Below, in pieces: positions 1 through 5,930 of a DNA stretch of 7,908 bases. Both the position numbers and the translations under genes were made by a program. This stretch comes from JANNSW01 sp031431235 (GTDB taxonomy: Bacteria > Pseudomonadota > Alphaproteobacteria > Rhizobiales > Hyphomicrobiaceae): contig JANPDA010000441.1 in assembly GCA_031431235.1 (NCBI GenBank), positions 1-7,908 on the forward strand. Direction: 5' to 3'. The number at the start of each line of letters is the position of its first letter. Within the stretch, counting starts at the first letter, position 1. The notes below the pieces were generated by a model. It worked only from the letters and a program-made list of their open reading frames with translations, did not search any database and was not told where the DNA came from.

Positions 1-184
1 CCGGGAACGCCTCGGCTGCGGCATGGGCCGCCGCGGCGACATCCGCGACCGAGGCATCGGGCACGGTTGCCAGCAGCTCGCGGGTTGCCGGGCTGCGAAC
101 CTCGAGTCGCGCAGCACTTCGCGATGGCCGGAACGCTCCGGCATAGTGCAGATCGTAGCTCTCTCCCGCCAATCCGACTGTCAT
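1..184 (-). CDS. Aldehyde dehydrogenase, N-terminal part (gene runs off the left edge)
   Basis: The minus strand from the ATG at 184-182 is open to the window edge and gives 61 residues. After a variable start, the segment LEVRSPATRELLATVPDAS followed by an alanine-rich helix ending AEAF is the usual opening of the NAD(P)-dependent aldehyde dehydrogenase superfamily (normally 'NPATGE..A.VPDAS..DV..A...A..AF'). Family members oxidise an aldehyde to a carboxylic acid in the cytoplasm. The nucleotide-binding core and the catalytic Glu and Cys lie outside the window, so activity and substrate cannot be judged. The start is chosen because it lies 7 nt after the stop of the upstream dehydrogenase on the same strand, which implies one operon. 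No strong Shine-Dalgarno is visible, so translational coupling is plausible. Family assignment is fairly firm from the N-terminus alone; subfamily is unknown. Confidence 0.8.
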   Translation of the reverse strand, partial: MTVGLAGESYDLHYAGAFRPSRSAARLEVRSPATRELLATVPDASVADVAAAAHAAAEAFP

Positions 185-191
185 GACGGCC

Positions 192-974
192 CTAGATGAT
201 GGAGGAGCGCGAAGCGATGCCACCGTCGACGGTGAAGATGCTGCCACTGGTGTAGCCGGAACGGTCCGATGCCAGGAACGCGATCAGATCGGCGATCTCG
301 CGAACCTTGGCCGGCCGGCCGAGCGGATAGCGCTGCAGCAGCTCCCTCCAGCGGCCTTCGTCGCCGTACCAGTCGAGAGCGCGCCGCTTCAGGAGATTGT
401 AGATCCGGTCCGTATCGACAGGACCCGGATTGATGCCGACGACACGGATGCCGTCGTCCAGACTGCGGCCACCGAGGGCACGGGTGAATGCCATCAGGCT
501 CGCATTGCCGGTCGTGCCTGCTATGTAGTCGGCATCGTAGCGCTCGCCCGCGTTGCCGATGTCGTTGATGATGACACCCTTGCCGCGCGCCTTCATGCGC
601 TCGTAAACGAGACGCGTCAGATTGATGTAGCCGAACACCTTCAGCTCCCATCCTTCGCGCCAGGACTTCTCGCTGAAGGATGCGAGATTGCCACCGGGGA
701 TGGCGCCGGCATTGTTGATGAGGATATCGACGTCACCGATGGCAGTGGCGAGCCGATCGGGTGCGCCAGGAGCGGTCAGGTCGAGCGGGTGGACGACGAC
801 GGAAACGCGAAAGCGCTCGGTTATCGACGCCTTGATCGCCTCGAGATTTGCAGCGTTACGCGCGGTCAGGTGGAGATGACAGCCTTCCTCGGCGAAAACC
901 TCGGCGACGCCCGCACCGATGCCCTGTGAGGCTCCGGTGATCAGAACGCTCCGGCCTGCGAGACCGAGATCCAT
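192..974 (-). CDS. Atypical short-chain dehydrogenase/reductase (SDR)
   Basis: A 260-residue Rossmann-fold protein of ordinary SDR length. Visible motifs are the dinucleotide-binding TGASQGIG (residues 13-20), the adenine-side acidic residue in 'PLDLT' (D65), NNAG (87-90), the NPGPVDTDR segment (182-190) and a C-terminal 'FLASDRSGYTSGSIFTVDGG' type ending. The active site departs from the N-S-Y-K plan. The tyrosine is present (Y150) but position +4, normally Lys, is Thr (Y-I-A-G-T). The catalytic-Ser region reads NDIGNAG, and the region that normally carries the helix Asn reads LKVFG. From memory this pattern recurs in a subgroup of bacterial SDRs, so it may be a family trait rather than damage. 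The start is supported by the purine-rich GGAAGAGG at 987-980, 5 nt before ATG. The gene heads an operon with the aldehyde dehydrogenase and is transcribed away from the GntR regulator. Reaction and substrate unknown. Confidence 0.93.
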   Translation of the reverse strand: MDLGLAGRSVLITGASQGIGAGVAEVFAEEGCHLHLTARNAANLEAIKASITERFRVSVVVHPLDLTAPGAPDRLATAIGDVDILINNAGAIPGGNLASFSEKSWREGWELKVFGYINLTRLVYERMKARGKGVIINDIGNAGERYDADYIAGTTGNASLMAFTRALGGRSLDDGIRVVGINPGPVDTDRIYNLLKRRALDWYGDEGRWRELLQRYPLGRPAKVREIADLIAFLASDRSGYTSGSIFTVDGGIASRSSII

Positions 975-1018
975 GCCAACCTCTTCCAACGCGTACCGCA
1001 ACGCCACACGCACCGTGC

Positions 1019-1041
1019 ATGCATCATGCATACATGGTATG
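1019..1041. promoter_or_regulatory. Candidate GntR operator: two nested palindromes
   Basis: Two overlapping inverted repeats are seen. One is ATGCAT-C-ATGCAT (1019-1031), the other CATAC-ATG-GTATG (1029-1041). FCD-type GntR regulators bind short palindromes of this general size, often with a GTAT or GTNNNAC core, in their own divergent promoter regions. The right palindrome overlaps the -10 of the minus-strand promoter and an extended -10-like sequence on the plus strand (TGGTATGTT, 1035-1043) that could serve the regulator gene. Binding is inferred from position and symmetry only. Confidence 0.45.
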
Positions 1042-1067
1042 TTCGAGCCACCGGCTTGCACTGTCAA
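1039..1067 (-). promoter_or_regulatory. Candidate sigma-70-type promoter of the SDR-ALDH operon
   Basis: Reading the minus strand, a perfect TTGACA (plus-strand TGTCAA, 1062-1067) is followed after exactly 17 nt by GAACAT (1044-1039), which shares 3 of 6 bases with TATAAT. This leaves a leader of roughly 55-60 nt before the SDR start. The -35 is strong and the -10 weak, as is common for a regulated promoter. The weak -10 overlaps the palindrome at 1029-1041. Confidence 0.5.
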
Positions 1068-1085
1068 GATGGATTGCGCTCGATC

Positions 1086-1781
1086 ATGCCTGCACTGCGC
1101 CGACGTCGCCCGCCCGCCAGACGTACCGACGACCAGCAGACCCTGGTCGAGCGGCTCGTCGCGGCCATCCAGACGGAGATCCTCGAGGGCAGATTGCGGC
1201 CCGGCGATCGCCTCGAGGAGCTGTCGCTTTCGCAGCAGTTCGCGGTCTCCCGTACTCCGATCCGAGAGGCACTGCGCCAGCTCGGAGCGACACGACTGAT
1301 CGAGCTGCGGCCAAGGCTCGGTGCGGTGGTGGCGAGCCCGACCGCTGGAGAGGTCATCGACCTCTTCGAGACTGTCGCCGAGCTGGAAGGTGTCGCGACG
1401 CGCCTTGCCGGAGAACGCGCCGATGACGTGGCGCTCGCCCGCATCGAGGAGATCCACGAGCGCTGCCAGACGGCTGCCGGCGGCGGCAATGCGGCGGCCT
1501 ACTACCGGGTCAACCAGGAGTTCCATCTGGCTATTCATGCGGCCTCCGGCAACCGGACGCTGGTCGAGGAGATCGCGGGGCTCGACCGCCGGCTTTCGCC
1601 CTATCGCCGCTTCATCACCTTTCGCGCCGGCCGGACCGAGGTCGCTGTCCGCGAGCACGATCAGATCGTGCGGGCCCTGCGCCGTCGCGACACCGGCCTC
1701 GCGCAAGCGGCGATGCGCGACCACGTGAAGATCCTCGGCGACGATACGGCGCTGCTGGTCAAGGGGTTGCGGCTCGCATGA
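1086..1781 (+). CDS. GntR-family transcriptional regulator, FCD (FadR-like C-terminal) type
   Basis: A 231-residue repressor or activator of the GntR/FCD class, which usually senses a small organic acid. The N-terminal winged helix (about residues 17-83) shows the signature G-R-L-R-PGD-R-L-E-E-L-S-L then VSRTPIREALRQL (54-66), with the wing around 72-82. The all-helical C-terminal domain keeps the residues that normally bind a metal and the ligand: N143 and H147 in VNQEFH, H191 in REHDQIV, and H213 in MRDHV. An in-frame ATG at 1026 lies inside the presumed operator, upstream of any workable transcription start. The ATG at 1086 gives the normal family length and is preferred. Its Shine-Dalgarno is weak. 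The gene is divergent from the SDR-ALDH operon and overlaps the next gene by ATGA, so it very probably regulates both arms and itself. The inducer is unknown. Confidence 0.94.
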   Translation: MPALRRRRPPARRTDDQQTLVERLVAAIQTEILEGRLRPGDRLEELSLSQQFAVSRTPIREALRQLGATRLIELRPRLGAVVASPTAGEVIDLFETVAELEGVATRLAGERADDVALARIEEIHERCQTAAGGGNAAAYYRVNQEFHLAIHAASGNRTLVEEIAGLDRRLSPYRRFITFRAGRTEVAVREHDQIVRALRRRDTGLAQAAMRDHVKILGDDTALLVKGLRLA

Positions 1782-2506
1782 CGAAAGCCCGGCGAAACCA
1801 GCGGCCGCCGCTGCGGATCGGCCTGATGGTGCCCTCCTCCAACACGGTCGTCGAAACGGAGATGCCGAGGCTCCTCCCCAAGGACGGATCGGTCACGCTG
1901 CACTTCGCCCGCCTCGGCGTCACACGCATCTCGGACAGCGCGGCATCGAAAGCGCAGTTCGAGATCGAGCGGATGGTCGAGACCGCCGCAACGCTCGCCG
2001 ACATGAAACCCGACGTGATCGTGTGGGCCGGCACGGCGGCGAGTTGGCTCGGCTTCGAGCGCGACGTGCAGCTGGCCGGCCGGATCGAGGCCGCAACCGG
2101 CATCCCCGCCACGACCTCGCTCTTGGCCGTGAACTCCGAGATTGCGCGGCTTGGCGCAACGCGCATCGGCCTTGTCACACCCTACACGCTTGCGCTCGAG
2201 CAGAGCATCATCGCCAACTATGCCGCAGCTGGCATCGCCGTGGTGGCGTCCGGGCGGCTCGATCTCACCCTCAACACCGACTACGCCGCGGTCGCACCAT
2301 CGCGGATCTCACGGATGTGCCGAGCAGCGGCAATGGCCAAGCCAGCCGCACTCGTCATCATGTGCACCAATCTCGCCGGTGCTCGGATAGCCGGCGATAT
2401 CAGCGCCGAGCTGGGGATTCCAGTGATCGATTCGGTCTCGGCTACGCTCGAGGCCGGCCTCCGCTGGGCGCGGGCGAGCCAGGCAGAAGGAACAGTCGGG
2501 GCGTAA
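1778..2506 (+). CDS. Maleate isomerase / arylmalonate decarboxylase-like protein (Asp/Glu racemase superfamily)
   Basis: A 242-residue cytoplasmic enzyme of the superfamily that includes maleate cis-trans isomerase, arylmalonate decarboxylase (AMDase) and Asp/Glu/hydantoin racemases. These enzymes act on carbanion-type intermediates of small dicarboxylates or amino acids. The opening IGLMVPSSNTVVETEMP (14-30) is typical of maleate isomerases, with N22 at the substrate-binding Asn. Y136 (VTPY) and N166 (LNTDY) match other pocket residues. The C-terminal catalytic cysteine is present (C196 in IMCTNL). The first cysteine of the usual pair is replaced by glycine: the segment is WAGTAAS with G85, the arrangement known for AMDase. 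It may therefore be a decarboxylase or another one-cysteine activity rather than a maleate isomerase. The start overlaps the GntR stop by 4 nt (ATGA), indicating translational coupling. Superfamily is firm; reaction uncertain. Confidence 0.88.
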   Translation: MTKARRNQRPPLRIGLMVPSSNTVVETEMPRLLPKDGSVTLHFARLGVTRISDSAASKAQFEIERMVETAATLADMKPDVIVWAGTAASWLGFERDVQLAGRIEAATGIPATTSLLAVNSEIARLGATRIGLVTPYTLALEQSIIANYAAAGIAVVASGRLDLTLNTDYAAVAPSRISRMCRAAAMAKPAALVIMCTNLAGARIAGDISAELGIPVIDSVSATLEAGLRWARASQAEGTVGA

Positions 2507-3141
2507 CGTGCTACACTCGCGCAACGCTCGGGCGTTCCAGGATCTTTTCAGCAACGCGACACTGTCGCCGTGCTGTGGAGCTTCACAGACCTTGTGGGTG
2601 GAGGCTGCCACTGAGCAAAGCCGTTGTGTAGCGAATGTCGCGAGGCCTTCTACAACCCGCGCGCTATCGATCCGCAGGGGCTTCTCTGTAGCGAAAATCC
2701 GAAGAATGTTCATGGGCGGCGTTCTCAATGTGAAGTGTTTGATCAATGCCTTGCCCAGGAAGTATCAATATATTGAATGTCATTTAGTGTTGTTGCTTGT
2801 ATACATGGATCGTCACGTAGAGGTTCAGATAAAACTCAATTGCAGATACGCATTTTGAGAAATGAGGATCTGACCGCTCATGGCCAATGCCACCAAACCC
2901 ACCCTCTGCCTGCCTTTCACGCTGCCCGGTCGTGAGCTTCCCTTCGATCGGTCCTGCGCGGCGTTGGACCGGCTCGTCCTCGACGCCTCCCCGTCTCGCC
3001 GGCCGGCATCGCGTGGCACGTCGACGACCGAACGGGCTGTTTATCCCCAATCTCCTTGCGCCGCTGCAATCCAGCTGTTCAACTCGGGTGCGACCTGCCC
3101 CATGATAGTCTGGCGAATCGGCCGAGGGGAATTCTGCGCCC
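2507..3141. other. 635-nt region without a recognisable gene, with an AT-rich palindromic patch
   Basis: Open frames here do not resemble a known family, lack convincing ribosome sites or run into neighbouring genes in the wrong frame. The part at 2731-2860 has about 37% GC by hand count, while the flanking genes are clearly GC-rich. It contains the perfect palindromes TTGATCAA (2739-2746), TCAATATATTGA (2765-2776) and TGTATACA (2798-2805). The nonamer TGTAGCGAA occurs twice exactly 60 nt apart (2627-2635 and 2687-2695). The last part (about 2880-3141) returns to high GC and must carry the recQ leader. No recQ promoter stands out. The AT-rich patch could be a promoter island or a remnant of transferred DNA. 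Confidence 0.6.
2523..2548 (+). terminator. Weak candidate terminator after the racemase-superfamily gene
   Basis: A small hairpin AACGC-TCGG-GCGTT (2523-2536) begins 17 nt after the stop codon, and the first T run (TTTT, 2545-2548) is 8 nt further on. The stem is only 5 bp and the T run is displaced, so intrinsic termination is doubtful. A second perfect inverted repeat, GCGACA-C-TGTCGC (2556-2568), follows. Confidence 0.25.
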
Positions 3142-5025
3142 ATGCCTGCTCTTGCCTTTGCGAACGTCGGGCCTGCAGAGCCGCCTGCCGTTGGCGCGGC
3201 TGAGCCGGCGCTCGCGCAGGCCGAAGCCGTGCTCAACTCGGTGTTCGGCTACAAGGCGTTCCGCTCGTTCCAGGCCGACGCCATCACGGCGCTGATCGAG
3301 GGTGCCGACGTGCTCGCCTTGATGCCGACGGGGGGCGGCAAATCGCTGCTCTATCAGATCCCTTCGCTCGTTCGCGCAGGGACCGGCATCGTCGTCTCGC
3401 CGCTGATCGCGCTGATGCAGGATCAGGTGGATGCGCTGAAGGAGCTCGGCGTGCGCGCGGCCTACCTCAACTCCTCGCAGACGCCGGACGAGCAGCGCGC
3501 GACCGAGCGGGCGTTGCTGGAGGGCGCGCTCGACCTGCTCTATGTTGCCCCCGAGCGTCTGCTGAGCGAGCGTACGCTCACCTTGCTGCGCGGCGCCGAG
3601 CTGGCGCTCATTGCCATCGACGAGGCCCACTGCGTCTCGCAATGGGGCCACGATTTCCGCCCGGAGTACCGCCAACTCAGGCAGCTCGCCGACCACTTTC
3701 CCCACGTGCCCCGGATTGCGCTGACGGCGACGGCGGATGCCCGCACCCGCGACGAGATCGTGGAGGAGCTGCACCTGAAGGCGGCACGCCGGTTCGTTGC
3801 GAGCTTCGACCGCCCCAACATCCGCTACATGATCGATCCCTCGGGCGGGGCCAGCGCGCGCGAGCGGCTCTGGAAGTTCCTGAAGGCGGAGCATGCCGAG
3901 GATGCCGGCATCGTCTATTGCCTGTCGCGCCGGCAGGTCGAGGAGACGGCCGACTGGCTGGTCGGGAAGGGCCGACAGGCGCTGCCCTATCATGCGGGCC
4001 TCGATCCGCTGGTGCGCCAGCGCAATCAGCGGCGCTTCCTCAACGACGATGGCATCATCGTGGTTGCGACCATTGCCTTCGGCATGGGCATCGACAAGCC
4101 CGACGTGCGGTTCGTTGCCCACCTCGCGCTGCCCAAGACCATCGAGGCCTACTACCAGGAGACGGGGCGGGCCGGCCGCGACGGCGAGCCGGCGGACGCC
4201 TGGATGGCCTATGGCCTCAACGACGTCGCCATGCTGCGCAACTGGATCGAGAGCTCGGAAGCGGGCGAGGAGCGCAAGCGCAGCGAGCGCCAGAAGCTCG
4301 GCGCGCTGCTCGGCTTCACCGAGATGACGGGATGCCGGCGCAAGGCACTGATCGGCTATTTCGGGGAAACCTATCCGAGTGATTGCGGCAATTGCGACAA
4401 CTGCCTGTCCCCACCCGAGACAGTCGATGGCACGCAAGCCGCGAGGAAGGCGCTCTCCTGCATCTACCGCACCGGCGAGCGGTTCGGCGTCGGCTATCTG
4501 GTCGATGTGCTGACGGGCAAGGACGACGCGCGGATCCGCGACAACGGTCACGACAAGGTCTCGACCTTCGGCATCGGGCGCGCCACGCCGGCGCTCGAGT
4601 GGAAGAGCTTGTTCCGCCAGCTCGCGGCCGAGGGTTTGATCACAGTCGATCTGGAGCGCCATGGCGCCATCCGGTTGGGCGAGGCTTGCCGGCAGCTGTT
4701 GCGCGGCGAAGCCCAGTTCCGGATGCGCAAGGAGCGCCCGGCCGAGCCCAAGGCGAGCCGCGCCAGCCGGACCACGGCGCGCAAGGGAGCGGTCGACGTG
4801 CGCGCCGAGGATCGCCCGCTCGCCGATGCGCTGCGGGCGTTGCGCACCAAGCTCGCCAAGGACGGCCAGGTGCCGCCCTACGTCATCTTCCACGACCGGA
4901 CCCTGGCCGAGCTGGCCCTGTTCCGGCCGAAACGCACCTCGGCGCTCGGCGAGATCACGGGCCTGGGCGAAGCCAAGATCGCCCGCTACGGCGCCGCACT
5001 GCTCGAGGTGATCGCGAGGTTCTGA
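3142..5025 (+). CDS. recQ: ATP-dependent DNA helicase RecQ
   Basis: A complete 627-residue RecQ, close to the usual bacterial length (E. coli about 610). It unwinds DNA 3'-to-5' in recombination and replication-fork repair. All landmarks are visible: motif 0 around FRSFQ (40-44), Walker A TGGGKS (63-68), DEAH (160-163), LTATA (194-198), motif V in IAFGMGIDKPDV, and motif VI QETGRAGRDG (339-348). The zinc site is intact with C398, C415, C418 and C421, followed by the RQC winged helix (to about 530). A basic Ala/Arg/Lys linker leads to one HRDC domain (about 558-627). About 30 residues precede the conserved core, so a slightly later start is possible. GAGGGGA at 3124-3130 lies 11 nt before this ATG, a little far but usable. 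The gene stands alone; its C-terminus is normal although a deletion scar abuts its stop codon. Confidence 0.97.
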   Translation: MPALAFANVGPAEPPAVGAAEPALAQAEAVLNSVFGYKAFRSFQADAITALIEGADVLALMPTGGGKSLLYQIPSLVRAGTGIVVSPLIALMQDQVDALKELGVRAAYLNSSQTPDEQRATERALLEGALDLLYVAPERLLSERTLTLLRGAELALIAIDEAHCVSQWGHDFRPEYRQLRQLADHFPHVPRIALTATADARTRDEIVEELHLKAARRFVASFDRPNIRYMIDPSGGASARERLWKFLKAEHAEDAGIVYCLSRRQVEETADWLVGKGRQALPYHAGLDPLVRQRNQRRFLNDDGIIVVATIAFGMGIDKPDVRFVAHLALPKTIEAYYQETGRAGRDGEPADAWMAYGLNDVAMLRNWIESSEAGEERKRSERQKLGALLGFTEMTGCRRKALIGYFGETYPSDCGNCDNCLSPPETVDGTQAARKALSCIYRTGERFGVGYLVDVLTGKDDARIRDNGHDKVSTFGIGRATPALEWKSLFRQLAAEGLITVDLERHGAIRLGEACRQLLRGEAQFRMRKERPAEPKASRASRTTARKGAVDVRAEDRPLADALRALRTKLAKDGQVPPYVIFHDRTLAELALFRPKRTSALGEITGLGEAKIARYGAALLEVIARF

Positions 5026-5032
5026 GCGGGTG

Positions 5033-5137
5033 CGGGGTCATGTTGGAGAAGATGATCGGCAGCGCGATCGTCAGCACGTCACGGTGGGTGAGCGGACGGC
5101 TCGCCCCCGCTAGTTGCTCTGTCCTGGCCATGGACAT
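5033..5137 (-). pseudogene. Relic of a MATE-family efflux transporter: N-terminal fragment only
   Basis: Read on the minus strand from the ATG at 5137-5135 (or 5131-5129), about 35 codons end with PLTHRDVLTIALPIIFSNMT. This closely resembles the start of DinF/NorM-type MATE exporters, where 'LTHR.VL.IALPI..SN.TTPLLG..DTA' opens the first membrane helix. The resemblance stops after Thr-Pro at 5033, just 8 nt from the recQ stop codon. Beyond that the frame simply reads antisense through recQ to a stop at 4957-4955. Both joined sequences are otherwise normal, so the bulk of a transporter of roughly 450 residues has been lost by deletion. A frameshift does not explain it, since no MATE-like sequence continues in another frame. 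The fragment lies 63 nt downstream of the small membrane-protein gene on the same strand, suggesting a former operon. The fragment is short, so identity rests on motif similarity. Confidence 0.7.
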
Positions 5138-5200
5138 GGGTTCGATGCCGACTGGCACGATCGCCTTGCGGCCTCGCCGAGGGGGTTCGGATCGGCGGTA

Positions 5201-5479
5201 TCAGCTGCCACGACTGTCCTTGCCGCTGCCCGAGCTCTTCCAGAGCCGCGAGACCAGCCAGATCGGGAACACGATGACGGCGCCGAGCAGGAAGTAGCGG
5301 AACGCCCAGGCGATTGCATCGAAACCCATCTCGTAGATGCGCACGGCGAGCCGGCGAATGCTGTCGAGCAGCGCGAGCGCATCCAGGTTGAGCGCGGCAA
5401 GCACGATGCCCACGACCAGTGAGATGATGGCGAGCTTCAGCAGAACCATCAGCGGATTGCCGCCGAAAAAACGATCCAT
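5201..5479 (-). CDS. Small two-helix membrane protein, DUF6460-like
   Basis: A 92-residue protein starting MDRFFGGNPL. Two hydrophobic segments are evident: about residues 9-32 (rich in Leu, Val, Ile) and about 56-78 (ending VFPIWLVSRLW). They are joined by an amphipathic stretch with the motif IYEMGFDAIAWAFRY. A short polar tail SSGSGKDSRGS follows. This pattern matches what I remember of the alphaproteobacterial family DUF6460, whose function is unknown; it should sit in the inner membrane. The reading frame extends upstream to 5620, but MDRFF is the family's usual start and lies after the low-complexity non-conserved part, so 5479 is chosen. The ribosome site is unremarkable (GGACGGAAC before ATG). 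It is followed on the same strand by the MATE relic and is divergent from the thioredoxin-like gene. Confidence 0.85.
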   Translation of the reverse strand: MDRFFGGNPLMVLLKLAIISLVVGIVLAALNLDALALLDSIRRLAVRIYEMGFDAIAWAFRYFLLGAVIVFPIWLVSRLWKSSGSGKDSRGS

Positions 5480-5930
5480 GTTCCGTCCGTTCGAACCCGA
5501 GGGGTACGCTTGGCTTAGGACACCGACGACAATAAACGAATCGAATTGAAGCGTATGCAGTTCGCCCAGCCGTTTTCCCGGCCAAGCGACCAGCGGGAGC
5601 GCTGAGCCGGGACCTAGCATGAAAGTGCCGAAGGCCCAATATGTTGCGGCTTCGCCGCTTCTCTCGCTGGATCCCGGATCAAACTCCGCCCTGGCGATAG
5701 GCCAGGGCTCCGATCGTCCGGGAAGACGGAGCAGTCGTTGTTCGGATTGTCCTTAGCACGATCCCGGTGGCGGATGGGAGTGGCACGACGTTGCCGCGCG
5801 ACACAATCGGCCAGAGCGGTCACCGTGATTTGATCGCAGCTGGCCACGCGGTCGCGCCCTTGTGAGATCGGATGGGCGCCGCGTGACGTACCCTCCCTCA
5901 TGCAATCAGCTCGTTCGTGAGGTTCTGCCC
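5480..5930. other. Divergent intergenic region (451 nt) with clustered inverted repeats
   Basis: This region separates the minus-strand membrane-protein gene from the plus-strand thioredoxin-like gene and must hold both leaders and promoters. I see no convincing promoter boxes. No tRNA or known small RNA is recognised. Its main content is the inverted-repeat cluster at 5646-5723, entered separately. A frame open on the minus strand here has no recognisable protein similarity. Confidence 0.55.
5646..5723. repeat. Cluster of inverted repeats (possible structured RNA or REP-like element)
   Basis: A hairpin GCGGC-TTC-GCCGC (5646-5658) is followed by a nested pair. The inner arms GCCCTGGC (5688-5695) and GCCAGGGC (5701-5708) are perfect with a 5-nt GATAG loop. 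The outer arms TCCCGGA (5672-5678) and TCCGGGA (5717-5723) are also perfect. It lies between divergent gene starts, so it is not needed as a gene-end terminator. It could be a small RNA, a leader structure, or a dispersed palindromic repeat. Confidence 0.5.

Noticed and set aside
183..929. Plus-strand open frame of 248 codons opposite the SDR gene
   Set aside because: It is antisense to a well-supported SDR with clear motifs; the translation resembles no family and results from GC-rich codon bias.
1026..1085. Earlier in-frame ATG for the GntR gene at 1026
   Set aside because: It lies inside the palindromic operator region and adds 20 non-conserved residues; the ATG at 1086 gives normal family length.
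975..1724. Upstream extension of the SDR frame to 1724, giving a 510-residue protein
   Set aside because: The added part is antisense to the GntR gene. The SDR motifs begin right after the ATG at 974, which has its own ribosome site.
2508..2858. GTG-initiated plus-strand frame of 116 codons directly after the racemase-superfamily gene
   Set aside because: No recognisable family, no good ribosome site, and codon use unlike its neighbours; it crosses the AT-rich patch.
2880..3203. Plus-strand frame of 107 codons preceded by GAGG, overlapping the recQ start
   Set aside because: It runs out of frame into recQ, the translation is Arg/Cys/Ser-rich and unlike any family, and no neighbour supports it.
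3079..4893. Minus-strand open frame of 604 codons opposite recQ
   Set aside because: recQ has every expected motif. The antisense frame is a by-product of high GC at third positions.
5480..5500. GTTCGAACC-like sequence resembling a tRNA T-loop
   Set aside because: The flanking bases cannot form the 5-bp T stem and no anticodon or acceptor arms are present.
5672..5692. Minus-strand GGAGTTTGATCCGGGATCC resembling the 5' end of 16S rRNA
   Set aside because: The match to the conserved AGAGTTTGATCCTGGCTCAG breaks down after the first dozen bases, and the following sequence is not rRNA.
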